A DNA stretch of 40,798 nt, taken from Myxococcota bacterium (GTDB lineage: Bacteria; Myxococcota_A; UBA9160; UBA4427). The stretch spans positions 1 through 40,798 of the forward strand of contig JASMLK010000008.1 of the NCBI GenBank assembly GCA_030748735.1. The letters are read 5' to 3'. The position numbers were made by a program, and so were the translations under genes. The notes under the pieces were generated by a model. It ran no database searches and was not told the origin of the DNA. It worked only from the letters and a program-made list of their open reading frames with translations. Numbering within the stretch: position 1 is the first letter of the stretch; the number at the start of each line of letters is the position of its first letter. Below are positions 16,151-25,077 of the stretch, piece after piece.

Positions 16151-18226
16151 TCAGAAACTTCGTGCCAGACCGACTCCGACGTTGAACGAACGCCCGGGCG
16201 CGGGCTCGAAGAAGCGTCCGAAGCCGGCGTTGATGCGCACGTTGTCGTCGTACTCTTCGTCCCCGAGGTTCTGGACGCCGAAGAAGCCTTCGAGCGACCA
16301 GTCGCCGACGTCGTGGCGCAGCCCGGCTCGCAGCCCCATGACGACGTAGTCGTCCGCCTCGGCACTATTGGCGTTGTCGGCTTCGCGGTCGCTGACGTAC
16401 TGCAGGTCGAAATCGCTGAACAGCCCCCCGGCACTCTCGTAGGCCAGGGCGAAGTTCGCGAGGTGGGCCGGGACGCCGGGGATCGTGTTGCCGTCGAAGT
16501 CGTTGTCGTTGCCGTCGGTGAAGCGGTCGAACTCGAATTGCGACCAGGTGTAGTTCGCGCTCGCGTGGAGCCCGGTGAGTAGTTTGGCCCGGACGGCGAG
16601 TTCGAGGCCGAGGCGATCGGACCGCTTTGCGTTTTCGTAGAACGTCGAAAATGCGCGCGAGTAGGGTAGGAGTTCGTCTTCGACGCGGATGTAGAAGAAC
16701 GCCGCTTCGTACTCGACGCGGTCGGCGATCACCCCCTTGCTCCCCGCCTCGTATTGCACGGAAGTCTGGGCGTCGAGGTCGTTGTTGAAGCCGCCGGCAT
16801 CGGTGTCGGGGTTCGCGAGTGCGGTCGCGGTCGGCGTTTCGAAAGAGGTCCCGATGCGCACGAAGGGGTTGATGCGCGGATCGGGGTTCCACACGAGTGC
16901 ACCCGAGAAGCTCCATTCGTCGAAGTGGAGTTCGTCCGAATCGTCTCCGCCGGCGTCGGTGGTGAAGTCGTCGTCGACGTCGAACTCGACACGGTCGTAG
17001 CGCATCGAATAGGAGAGCGAGACCGTGTCGGTCAGCGACAGGCGATCGTGTGCGAATACGCCGAAGCTCACGACTTCCTGGACTTCGTCGACCGCCAGTG
17101 CGCCTACGCTGCCGGTCGCGAGGTCGATCGCGCGGTGCTCGCGGCGGTCGCGCTGCCCCTTGACCTCGAATCCGACCTGCAACCGGTTGTCGAACCCCAG
17201 CAACTCGTCCTGCCAGGTGTGGAGGAGACTTCCGCCTGCGAACACGCGTTCGAGATCGATCGCGCCCCGTGACGTGGAGGGGACCCGCCCGTCGAAGTCG
17301 CGAAAGGCGAAGAAGGCCGCGCTACTGGTTTCGTGTTCGTCGTTCCACTCGTGCCGCAGCCGTGCGCCGACCGACGTGTTTTCGACTGCTTCGCCGCTCT
17401 TCATGCTGACGTTGCGGGCGTTGGCCTGGCTCCGGTCTTCGGCCACCTCTTCAGCCGCGAGACCGCCGGGATCGTCTGCTTCCGGCGAGTCGGCATGGCT
17501 GATGATGAGCGTGAGATCGGTGGTGTCGAGCAGGTCGAAACGGAACTTCGTGTTCAGCACCGTGGTTTCGGTGTCGCTGTGATCGCGGTGTCCGTCGTAG
17601 CCCGTGTGCGCCAGTCCGAGGGCGTAGCGGACACGTCCTTCCTTCCCGTGTCCCTGGGCCTGGTAGTTGCGGTAGCCGTGAAAACCGAGGGAAACCCGCG
17701 CAGACGCTTCGGGTTGGGGCATCGGGTCGAAGCTCGTCACCTCGATGACGCCGCCCGCGGCGCTGCCATAGAGCGACGCCCCGGGGCCGCGCAGCACTTC
17801 GATGCGAGACGCCGTCGAAAGATCGAGGCTGTCCACCTGTCCCTGCCCATCGGGGAGCGTCTGGGGAATGCCGTCGACGATCAGTTGCAGGCCGCGAATG
17901 CCAAAGGGCGTGCGGGCACCGAAGCCGCGAATCGAAATGCGTGCGTCCTGGGCGAAGTTCGAGCGGTTCTGGACGAACACTCCGGGCAGCTGCCCGAGCG
18001 GTTCACCGAGGGTCAGCTGTCGTCGCCCGCGGCGGATTTCGTCACGCAACACCACCGACACGCTGGCGGGAGTTTCGATCCAGCCGGTCTTGCCGCGTTC
18101 TCCCACGACGACGATGCGATCGCTGGGCTCGTCCGTGGCTTCGGCCAGCGCGACCGCAGGGAGCAGGTGGGCACAGGCCAACAAGGCGGTCGCCAGGCGC
18201 CACGGCGAACCAAGGTCGATCCACAT
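16151..18226 (-). CDS. TonB-dependent outer-membrane receptor
   Basis: 691 aa. Signal peptide (core ALLACAHLLPAVALA), then a TonB-box-like DRIVVVGERGK stretch, plug domain with SVVLRDEI, LPGVFVQNRS, ISIRGFGAR, VLRGPGASLYGSAAGGVIEV, and a 22-strand barrel ending in the typical aromatic VGLARSF. It imports a large or scarce ligand using TonB energy. The plug resembles FecA-like siderophore receptors, but no ligand-specific gene is nearby. ATG 18226 is followed by a good signal peptide though the Shine-Dalgarno is weak. Last of four minus-strand genes (hisH, hisF, fba, this), 55 bases after the aldolase; cotranscription possible but functionally unexplained. Confidence 0.93.
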   Translation of the reverse strand: MWIDLGSPWRLATALLACAHLLPAVALAEATDEPSDRIVVVGERGKTGWIETPASVSVVLRDEIRRGRRQLTLGEPLGQLPGVFVQNRSNFAQDARISIRGFGARTPFGIRGLQLIVDGIPQTLPDGQGQVDSLDLSTASRIEVLRGPGASLYGSAAGGVIEVTSFDPMPQPEASARVSLGFHGYRNYQAQGHGKEGRVRYALGLAHTGYDGHRDHSDTETTVLNTKFRFDLLDTTDLTLIISHADSPEADDPGGLAAEEVAEDRSQANARNVSMKSGEAVENTSVGARLRHEWNDEHETSSAAFFAFRDFDGRVPSTSRGAIDLERVFAGGSLLHTWQDELLGFDNRLQVGFEVKGQRDRREHRAIDLATGSVGALAVDEVQEVVSFGVFAHDRLSLTDTVSLSYSMRYDRVEFDVDDDFTTDAGGDDSDELHFDEWSFSGALVWNPDPRINPFVRIGTSFETPTATALANPDTDAGGFNNDLDAQTSVQYEAGSKGVIADRVEYEAAFFYIRVEDELLPYSRAFSTFYENAKRSDRLGLELAVRAKLLTGLHASANYTWSQFEFDRFTDGNDNDFDGNTIPGVPAHLANFALAYESAGGLFSDFDLQYVSDREADNANSAEADDYVVMGLRAGLRHDVGDWSLEGFFGVQNLGDEEYDDNVRINAGFGRFFEPAPGRSFNVGVGLARSF

Positions 18227-18281
18227 GAGATTTACCGGGAGCAGAGGTTGAACGGGTGCGGGGAGGGCGGCATTCCTGTGA

Positions 18282-19361
18282 CTAGGCGCGCGCGACGGAC
18301 CTGCCGAGGGAGCCGAGGTCTTCGAACGCTTCTTCGAGGCGCGCCACCATGCTCTGTTCGCATTCGCGCGTCCACTTGCGCGGGTCGTAGAACTTCTTGT
18401 ACGGCGTCCCGTCGTCGGGGTCGATCTGGTGCAGGAATGCGCGCGTGTTCTGGTCGACGTAGTTCTTGAGCGGCTTCGAGTACGCGAACTGGGTGTCGGT
18501 GTCGATGTTCATCTTGAAGACGCCGTAGCTCACCGCCTCGTGGATCTTGGCCTTCTCCGACCCCGAGCCGCCGTGGAAGACCAGGTGCAGCGGGTTGTGC
18601 GCGGTGCCCATCTTCTTTTCGATCAGGGCCTGGCTGTTCTTCAGGATCTCGGGGCGCAGCTTCACGTTGCCGGGCTTGTACACGCCGTGCACGTTGCCGA
18701 ACGATGCAGCGACCGAGAAGTGCCCGATGGGAGCGAGGAGTTCGTAGGCCTGGAGCACGTCTTCGGGTTGGGTGTAGAGCTTCGAGTTGTCGGCGCTCTC
18801 GTCGATGTCGGCTCCGACGCCGTCCTCTTCGCCACCCGTCACACCGAGTTCGATCTCGATGCTCATGTCGATCTTCGCCATGCGTTCGAGCAGCCGGGCG
18901 CATTCGCCGAGGTTGAAGTCGATGTCGTCCGCGGACAGGTCGAGCATGTGGGAGCTGTAGAGCGGACCACCGGTTTCGCGATGGAACTGCTCACCGTGCT
19001 CGATCAGTGCCTCTACCCAGGGGATGAGCGGGCGGTTCGCGTGATCGGTGTGGATCACGACGCAGACCCCGTAGTGCTCGGCCAGCAGGTGGATGTGACG
19101 TGCTGCGGACACCGCGCCGATCACCTTGGCCTGGAAGTCGTCCTCGATGCCCTTGCCGGCGTAGAACTGCGCGCCACCGTTACTCAGCTGGACGATGATG
19201 TCGCTGCGGGTCTTGCTCGCGGCTTCGAGCACGGCGTTGAGGGTCGAGCTGCTGGTGACGTTGACCGCGGGCAGGGCGTAGCCGCCTTCTTTCGCGGCGG
19301 CGACGAGATCGCGGTACCGCTCGCCAGTCGCGACTCCCGGACGCATCGTTGTGCTGGACAT
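18282..19361 (-). CDS. fbaA: Class II fructose-bisphosphate aldolase
   Basis: 359 aa, the length of the E. coli FbaA group (long class II). Cleaves fructose 1,6-bisphosphate to dihydroxyacetone phosphate and glyceraldehyde 3-phosphate with Zn2+. Visible: H104-T-D106-H107 with catalytic Asp and zinc His, the second and third zinc regions SFGNVHGVY and FHGGSGSE, and the phosphate-binding GVFKMNIDTD. ELGVTGGEEDGV marks the long subclass. AGGAGAG sits seven bases before the ATG. It partners the PPi-PFK at 14948-16141. Confidence 0.96.
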   Translation of the reverse strand: MSSTTMRPGVATGERYRDLVAAAKEGGYALPAVNVTSSSTLNAVLEAASKTRSDIIVQLSNGGAQFYAGKGIEDDFQAKVIGAVSAARHIHLLAEHYGVCVVIHTDHANRPLIPWVEALIEHGEQFHRETGGPLYSSHMLDLSADDIDFNLGECARLLERMAKIDMSIEIELGVTGGEEDGVGADIDESADNSKLYTQPEDVLQAYELLAPIGHFSVAASFGNVHGVYKPGNVKLRPEILKNSQALIEKKMGTAHNPLHLVFHGGSGSEKAKIHEAVSYGVFKMNIDTDTQFAYSKPLKNYVDQNTRAFLHQIDPDDGTPYKKFYDPRKWTRECEQSMVARLEEAFEDLGSLGRSVARA

Positions 19362-19444
19362 GCTTCGACTCTCCTGGTGTCTCGTGGCCTCGCGGCCTGG
19401 TTGCTCGACGCCCGAATACTACCCGGCCGTCACGCGCGCAGCAC

Positions 19445-20221
19445 TCAGTAGTGCATGCGCACCTTGACTCCGCGCTCGTGCAGATATTGCTTGAGTTCAC
19501 TCACCGTGTACTCGCCGTAGTGCACCATCGAGGCGACCAACGCCGCGTCGGCCCCGCCCTCGGTCAAGACGTCGTAGAGGTGTTCGGGCTTTCCAGCGCC
19601 TCCCGACGCGATCACGGGAATGCCGACCGCGTCGACCACCGTGCGCGTGAGTTCGACGTCGTACCCATCGCAGGTGCCGTCAGCGTCGATCGAGTTTACG
19701 ACGATCTCGCCCGCACCTCGGCGTTCACCTTCGCGTGCCCATTCGATCGCATCGATCCCGGTGTGGGTGCGACCGCCGTGGGTCACGATTTCGAAGCCGG
19801 AGGGCAGCGGGCCGCCCGGTACGCGAAGTACGTCGATCGAAAGGATCGTGCTCTGGGCGCCGACCGCGTGGCTGATCTCGGAAATCAGTTCGGGGCGGTC
19901 GACCGCGGCCGTGTTCACGTTGATCTTCTCGGCGCCGGCCCAACGCAGGTCCGTCGCGTCCTCCACCGAACGAATGCCGCCCCCGACCGAAAACGGGATG
20001 AAGATCTCCGACGCAACCGCTTCGACGGTTTCGAGCATGATGTCGCGGTGGTCGCTCGAGGCGGTGATGTCGTACATCACGAGTTCGTCGAGCCCGTCTT
20101 CGTAGTACTGACGCGCGCGGCCGACGACTTCACCGATTTCCTTGGTGTTCACGAACTTTACGCTCTTCACGAGCTTGCCGTCGCGCACGTCGAAGCACGA
20201 AACCACCCGCTTGCTCAACAC
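19445..20221 (-). CDS. hisF: Imidazole glycerol phosphate synthase cyclase subunit
   Basis: 258 aa TIM barrel. Uses ammonia from HisH to turn PRFAR into imidazole glycerol phosphate and AICAR, in histidine synthesis. Asp11 (CFDVRDGK) is the first catalytic acid and SIDV carries the second; SVGGGIRS and IASGGAGKPEHL bind the two phosphates. GTG start at 20221 with GGGGGAGA upstream gives the usual length; a TTG one codon downstream is an alternative. It follows hisH by 31 bases. No other his genes are in the window. Confidence 0.95.
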   Translation of the reverse strand: MLSKRVVSCFDVRDGKLVKSVKFVNTKEIGEVVGRARQYYEDGLDELVMYDITASSDHRDIMLETVEAVASEIFIPFSVGGGIRSVEDATDLRWAGAEKINVNTAAVDRPELISEISHAVGAQSTILSIDVLRVPGGPLPSGFEIVTHGGRTHTGIDAIEWAREGERRGAGEIVVNSIDADGTCDGYDVELTRTVVDAVGIPVIASGGAGKPEHLYDVLTEGGADAALVASMVHYGEYTVSELKQYLHERGVKVRMHY

Positions 20222-20252
20222 GTCACTTCTCCCCCGCGGCCATTCACGGTGC

Positions 20253-20867
20253 TCATTTCCCGTTCCATTGCGCAAAGCGCGACAAGAGCTCGAGGCCGAA
20301 GCGCCCGCTCTTTTCGGGGTGGAACTGCGTGGCGAAGAAGCTGCCGCGCCCTACCGCACACGTGAACTCGCCTCCGTAGTCGGAAACCGCGTAGGAGTGT
20401 TCGGGGCTGTCCGGGTCGAGGTAGTAGGAGTGCACGAAGTAGAACTCGTCACCCGGGTCGAGGCCGTCCAGCAATGGATGGGGCTGGGTGACGCGCACTT
20501 CGTTCCAGCCGATGTGCGGGACCTTGAGCGTGGGATCGTCGAGCTGGAATAGACGGGTCGTGCCCGGGATCAACCCGAGGCAGGGGGTGTCGCCTTCTTC
20601 GGAGCGGTCGAGGGCGACCTGGGCGCCGATGCAGATGCCGAGACAGGGGGTGCCCTGTTCGACGCATTCGATCAAGGCGGGGATCACGCCCAGCTCTTCC
20701 AGGGTATCCATCGCCGAACGCGCGGCCCCGATCCCGGGAAAGATGATGCGCTCGGCACTCCGGAGCCCGTCGACGTCGCGCACGACGCATTCTTCTTGTC
20801 CGATTGCGCGGCAGGCCCGCTGAACGCTGCGCAGGTTGCCCGCGCCGTAGTCGAGGATCGTAATCAC
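20253..20867 (-). CDS. hisH: Imidazole glycerol phosphate synthase glutaminase subunit
   Basis: 204 aa class I glutamine amidotransferase. Supplies ammonia to HisF. Catalytic Cys79 lies in CLGICIGAQ (Ile-Gly-Ala where most have Leu-Gly-Met), with the His-x-Glu partner in QFHPEKSG near the C-terminus and the N-terminal DYGAGNLRSV and FPGIGA blocks. GTG start and no evident Shine-Dalgarno, so it may be leaderless, but no better start exists because the family begins exactly here. Head of the hisH-hisF-fba-TonB receptor series, divergent from the STT3-like gene. Confidence 0.94.
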   Translation of the reverse strand: MITILDYGAGNLRSVQRACRAIGQEECVVRDVDGLRSAERIIFPGIGAARSAMDTLEELGVIPALIECVEQGTPCLGICIGAQVALDRSEEGDTPCLGLIPGTTRLFQLDDPTLKVPHIGWNEVRVTQPHPLLDGLDPGDEFYFVHSYYLDPDSPEHSYAVSDYGGEFTCAVGRGSFFATQFHPEKSGRFGLELLSRFAQWNGK

Positions 20868-20965
20868 GCGGAGGGTTTAGCACCGCGCTGATGGGGTGGC
20901 TCCCGTGCGCAGACATCCGCCCGTGCTCGGCGTCGCCGGCGCGGTAGTCGGTCTATGCTTGCGCG

Positions 20966-23284
20966 ATGGGCACGGGTGGGAGCAGTTCGGAGCCGGGCGA
21001 TCGCGCCCCCGGCGGATCGCGCGTCGGGGCGTTCGCCGGCGTCTTCGCTTGGTTCGTCGCCGCGGTCGTAGCGCGTGTCCTCGACTTCTATCGCGTCTTC
21101 GTGGGTGACGGGGAGGTGGTCTTCGCCGCCGGCGATGCCTTCTACCACGCGAGGCGCGCCCAGGCGACGTTCGAGAGCTTCCCCTCCCTGCTGCGCTTCG
21201 ACCCGTGCATCAACTTTCCCGACGGCGCCTGGATTCCCCATCCGCCGCTGCTCGACTGGGGGACGGCCGCGATCGCCCGGATGTTCGGCGAAACGCCAAT
21301 CGCCTTCGAATGGACCGCCGCATGGGTCCCCGTCCTGCTTTCTTCGCTGGCTGTCTTCCCCATCCACGCGCTGGGGCGCGCCTGCTTCGACGCGCGTGTC
21401 GGACGGCTGGCCGCGGCGATCTACGCCGCGCTGCCGATCTGCATCAACTACGGCCAACTCGGCAACTTCGACCACCACGCGCTGGCGGGCCTCGTCGGCG
21501 CCTGGCTCGTCGTGCTCTATGCCCGGGGCACGCAAGCTTCGGACGACCCGGCCGTGGGGGTGCGCCTGACCACGGTTCTGGTCCTGGCGCGCCTCGCAAT
21601 GTTGCTCAGCTGGACGGGGAGTCTGCTCTATCTCCTTCCCGGCGAGGCTGCGCTCATGATCTTCGTGGCCGAACGCCGGGACGCGAAGCGGCTTCGAACC
21701 TTTGCCTGGGGGGCGCTCGCGACGGGCGGGTTCGGGTGGGCGCTGGCTTCGGGGTTGCGTCCGGACACGGACCTGCGTCCATTCACCGCCGTCGAGTTTT
21801 CCTACCTCCACGGACTCATCTACTTCGCGCTTGGCGTGCTGGGGCTGCTGTACGCGGGCTTCGTGTCGCGGGTGGCATCGCTCTCGCCCAACCGGGGCCG
21901 GCGGGTCCTCGTTGCGCTCGGTTTCGTGATCGCGCTGGCGGCCCTGGCGATCCCCGGTGTTCGCAACGCCCTCGTCGAGGGGCTCGGCTTTCTCTCGGCC
22001 GCGGACGGTTATACGGAGACGGTGGTCGAGCAGCTCCCCTTGTTCTTCGGAGAAGGGGAGTACAGCTTCGCGATCGCCCATGCGCGCATGGGCGGCTTCG
22101 CATACCTGCTGCCGCTGGTGCCGATCGCCTTCTTCGTGCTGGGACGACGCCCGGGCGCGGGGCCAAGCAGCGCGTATCTGGTCGGCTGGAGCCTGTTGCT
22201 CTGCTTCCTCGCCTTCGGCCAGGTGCGTTATGCGCACGATCTCGCGCCGGTGGGATGCGTGGCCTTCGCGTGGTGGATGGTGCGCGTGGCCGAAAGGGTT
22301 GGAACCCGCTTGCGAACCGAGGCTCGGGCGGGTGTCGCGACGAGTGTGGTGGCGTACGGCATTGCGGTCGTCCTGTTGCTGCCGACGATCCCCGGGTTCT
22401 ATGGGCCTGTTGTGGGGTTGCTCTGGCACGGTGTGCGGGGAGATCTCGAGCAGATCGACCGAGCGCTCCTGAGCGTCGCGGGGAGTCAGCACCGGTTCGG
22501 GCAGCTGGTCGCCGACTCGACGCCTGCGGAAGGACGCTGCAGCGAGCACGGAGAGGGCAAGCCCGGCTACGGCGTGGTTTCGCACATCGGCCTTGGCCAC
22601 GCGCTCCACTACAGCGGCGGCCGTGCAACGCCGGCCGACCCCTTTGGTCCATACGTCGGGCGCGAGAACTTCGCGTCGGTGCAGGCCTTCTTCGACGAGA
22701 CGCGGGAAGGTCGCGCAGTCGAAATCCTGGCGGGACTCGCTTCCCCCTATGTCGCGACCGCGGCAGACGCCCTCGAACGAAAGCCGGTGGCGATGGGGCG
22801 GCGGCTCCACGAACACGACGGCAGCTTTGCGGAGGGTGTTCCCGCACTCGGACGGTTTCGGCTCGTGACTGAGGGCCCCGTCGGTGGCCAGGCGATGGAC
22901 GAACTCTTCGGGGGCACCAGCGAGGGTTTCGCGCCCTACAAACTCTTCGAGCGGGTAGCCGGTGCAGAGCTGCGCGTCGAAACCGAAGGGGGAGGGCTCG
23001 TCACGGCCGAACTCCCGCTCAAGACACCGTCGGGGCGGCGCTTCCTCTATCGGGTGGCCGTCAAGGCGAATGCGAAGGGTGTCGCGCGTTTCCGCGTGCC
23101 CTATGCGAACCCGGCCGATCGACCGCGTATACGCCTGGCCGATCGGGTCGAGCGGGTGACCGCACTCGGGCCCTACGCAGTCGAAGTCGCAGGAACCCGC
23201 TATCGCGTTCACGTCGGCGAAGACGATGTCCGGCAGGGGCGTTCCCTGGCCGTGTCGCAGTTCCCTTCGCGAACCGTGCCGTGA
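20966..23284 (+). CDS. STT3/AglB-like oligosaccharyltransferase-family membrane protein
   Basis: 772 aa, about 11-13 membrane segments in the first 480 residues and a soluble C-terminal domain (about 490-772). The first external loop has GDAFYHARRA (56-65) with the metal-binding Asp57 of the GT-C fold, and NFDHHAL (167-173) matches the second conserved DHH loop. FGQVRYAHDLAP (417-428) matches the conserved Arg loop of STT3. In the C-terminal domain the place of WWDYG is taken by VVSHIGLG (537-544), followed by recognisable YSGGRATPADPFG. So the fold is kept, but the acceptor-sequon pocket has lost its Trp-Trp-Asp. It may transfer glycans to non-sequon acceptors, or act as another GT-C transferase. 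ATG 20966 has no obvious Shine-Dalgarno. Confidence 0.72.
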   Translation: MGTGGSSSEPGDRAPGGSRVGAFAGVFAWFVAAVVARVLDFYRVFVGDGEVVFAAGDAFYHARRAQATFESFPSLLRFDPCINFPDGAWIPHPPLLDWGTAAIARMFGETPIAFEWTAAWVPVLLSSLAVFPIHALGRACFDARVGRLAAAIYAALPICINYGQLGNFDHHALAGLVGAWLVVLYARGTQASDDPAVGVRLTTVLVLARLAMLLSWTGSLLYLLPGEAALMIFVAERRDAKRLRTFAWGALATGGFGWALASGLRPDTDLRPFTAVEFSYLHGLIYFALGVLGLLYAGFVSRVASLSPNRGRRVLVALGFVIALAALAIPGVRNALVEGLGFLSAADGYTETVVEQLPLFFGEGEYSFAIAHARMGGFAYLLPLVPIAFFVLGRRPGAGPSSAYLVGWSLLLCFLAFGQVRYAHDLAPVGCVAFAWWMVRVAERVGTRLRTEARAGVATSVVAYGIAVVLLLPTIPGFYGPVVGLLWHGVRGDLEQIDRALLSVAGSQHRFGQLVADSTPAEGRCSEHGEGKPGYGVVSHIGLGHALHYSGGRATPADPFGPYVGRENFASVQAFFDETREGRAVEILAGLASPYVATAADALERKPVAMGRRLHEHDGSFAEGVPALGRFRLVTEGPVGGQAMDELFGGTSEGFAPYKLFERVAGAELRVETEGGGLVTAELPLKTPSGRRFLYRVAVKANAKGVARFRVPYANPADRPRIRLADRVERVTALGPYAVEVAGTRYRVHVGEDDVRQGRSLAVSQFPSRTVP

Positions 23285-23297
23285 GCCGGGTACGCGA

Positions 23298-23522
23298 TCA
23301 GGTGGGCTGTTCGGTGGTTTCCCAGGTGAAGTCGATGTCTTCGATCAACAGGATGTCACCGTCCTCGACCACGTCCGCCGCGGCGGTGGGCCCGGTGATC
23401 TCGACGAAGTTCAAACTCCCGGTTACCTGGTTCTCCGAAGACGCGCCGAGGGTATGCGTCGGGGCGGCTCGGGGTCGGCGCTCGGGTCGTGTTCTCGCAG
23501 GGGATCCTGTGCGGTTGCGTTT
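23298..23522 (-). pseudogene. C-terminal coding remnant, gene family not recognised
   Basis: A minus-strand frame with no stop from 23522 down to the TGA at 23298 has good coding character in its last 50 residues (ASSENQVTGSLNFVEITG, then VVEDGDILLIEDIDF, ending TWETTEQPT). It has no ATG or GTG near its beginning; the first possible start is TTG 23414, inside the conserved-looking part. The upstream part is Arg/Pro-rich and looks non-coding. The simplest reading is the tail of a beta-rich protein whose 5' part was lost, lying between the STT3-like gene and the M20 peptidase. I do not recognise the family. Confidence 0.4.
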
Positions 23523-23535
23523 TCATGGGATCGCT

Positions 23536-25014
23536 TCAAGGGGAACCGAACCCGGGTCCCGCCGACTTCTCGATCAGCGAGCGATAGAAGGAAATCGCAC
23601 GCACCAGGGTGCGAATCTCGACGCGTTCGTCCGTGCCGTGCATGCGGCTGCGGTCGTCCGGGGTGAACTCGAACGGCATGAAGCGATAGATGTTGTCCGT
23701 CAGCTCGCCGAAGTAGCGAGAATCGGTGCCGCCCACGACGAGGTAGGGCGTCACGATGGTGTCGGGGAAGTGCGATCCGATGGCCTTCTGGATCGCCACG
23801 AACGCATTCGAGTCGATCGGTGCGACGCCGCTGGGTTCGCGGGCCGCGTCCATCAACTCGATCGTGATGCGGTCGTCGTCGATCGTGCGTGCCACGTGGT
23901 CGCGCACCGAGGCGATGGTATCTCCGGGCAGGACGCGGAAGTTCACGACGGCTTCGACGCGGCTTGGCAGGACATTCGGTTTGACACCGCCGTGGAAGAC
24001 CGTCGCTGCGGTGGTCGTGCGCTGTAGCGCGTCGAGGGTGGGGTCGTCCGAGAACACGTTCGACAGGATCGTCGAGAAGAGCCAGCGATTCGCCATCACG
24101 AGTTTCAAGGGAAAGGAAAGCTCGGGGCCGAGGTGATCGAGCATGAGGTCGACGGTGCCGTCGATGCGGGCGGGCATCGGGTTGCGCTCGAGCGCGGCAA
24201 TCGCCGCCGCGAGGATGCCGATTGCGGTCTGGCGTGGCGGGATCGACGAATGCCCACCGGTCGCGTCGATCGACAACACGATCGAAGCCATGCCTTTTTC
24301 TGCGATTCCCACCACCGCGACCGGGTTCGAAACGAGGGTCATCGTGTCGATGGTGACGGCGCCGCCTTCGTCGAGGACGTAGTCGACCGGCGTACCGCGT
24401 TCGCGCAGGAGCGATGCGATCGCGGTCGCGCCGTGGTCGCCGCCGAGTTCTTCGTCGTGGCCGAAAGCGAGGAGCACGTTGCGCTCGGGTTCGAAGCCGC
24501 TTTCGATCAACGCTTCGACCGCTTCGAGAATGGCGAAGAGCGACCCCTTGTCGTCGATGGCGCCGCGGCCCCAGATGGTGCCGTCGTCGATCACGCCGTC
24601 GAAGGGGGGGTGGGTCCACGCGTCGACCGACGTCGGGTCGACGGGGACGACATCTTGATGCGCCAACAAGAGGACCGCGGGTTCTTCGGGACGCTTGCCG
24701 CGCCACGTGTAGAGCAGGCTCCACTGCGACACGACCTCGCGTTGCAGGGTCGCGTGCACGCGCGGGTAGTCGGCTTCGAGTTGGCGATGAAGGGCGAGGA
24801 AGGCTTCGGCTTCGACGGGGCCTTCGAGGCTGTGGGAGATCGTCCGGTGACGCAGCCCGCGCGCCAGGCGATCGGCTGCGGCTGCTGCATCGACTTCGGC
24901 GACGGCTGCCGGCGCCGACTCGATCTGGCGCGATTCGAAGCTCAACGTTCGAAAGACGACGATCGCGAGGAGGAGCGCCAGGGCGAAGAGCAATACGCGC
25001 GCGGAGAATCTCAT
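23536..25014 (-). CDS. M20 metallopeptidase, carboxypeptidase S / PM20D1-like, membrane-anchored
   Basis: 492 aa. Two-zinc amidohydrolase. Metal-site blocks: LLLAHQDVVPVD with zinc His119, WGRGAIDDKGS with bridging Asp near 154, GHDEELGG with the catalytic Glu pair near 188, and a late VGGTDSRYFGELT. The family removes C-terminal or N-acyl amino acids; PM20D1 relatives hydrolyse or make N-fatty-acyl amino acids. The first 25 residues form a signal anchor (VLLFALALLLAIVVF), so the enzyme faces the periplasm. ATG 25014 has AGGAC seven bases upstream; ATG 25032 would add six residues with no Shine-Dalgarno. Between it and the DUF1415 gene are only 63 bases, same strand. Confidence 0.92.
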   Translation of the reverse strand: MRFSARVLLFALALLLAIVVFRTLSFESRQIESAPAAVAEVDAAAAADRLARGLRHRTISHSLEGPVEAEAFLALHRQLEADYPRVHATLQREVVSQWSLLYTWRGKRPEEPAVLLLAHQDVVPVDPTSVDAWTHPPFDGVIDDGTIWGRGAIDDKGSLFAILEAVEALIESGFEPERNVLLAFGHDEELGGDHGATAIASLLRERGTPVDYVLDEGGAVTIDTMTLVSNPVAVVGIAEKGMASIVLSIDATGGHSSIPPRQTAIGILAAAIAALERNPMPARIDGTVDLMLDHLGPELSFPLKLVMANRWLFSTILSNVFSDDPTLDALQRTTTAATVFHGGVKPNVLPSRVEAVVNFRVLPGDTIASVRDHVARTIDDDRITIELMDAAREPSGVAPIDSNAFVAIQKAIGSHFPDTIVTPYLVVGGTDSRYFGELTDNIYRFMPFEFTPDDRSRMHGTDERVEIRTLVRAISFYRSLIEKSAGPGFGSP

Positions 25015-25077
25015 GGATTGTGTCCTGGACATGGATGGCGGTTCGGGGCGAATACGTAGACGGTGCGAAAATACCAG

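Noticed and set aside
20864..23212. A 782-codon minus-strand reading opposite the STT3-like gene
   Set aside because: Composition is Arg/Glu/Pro-rich as expected of antisense in GC-rich DNA; the plus strand has membrane helices and family motifs.
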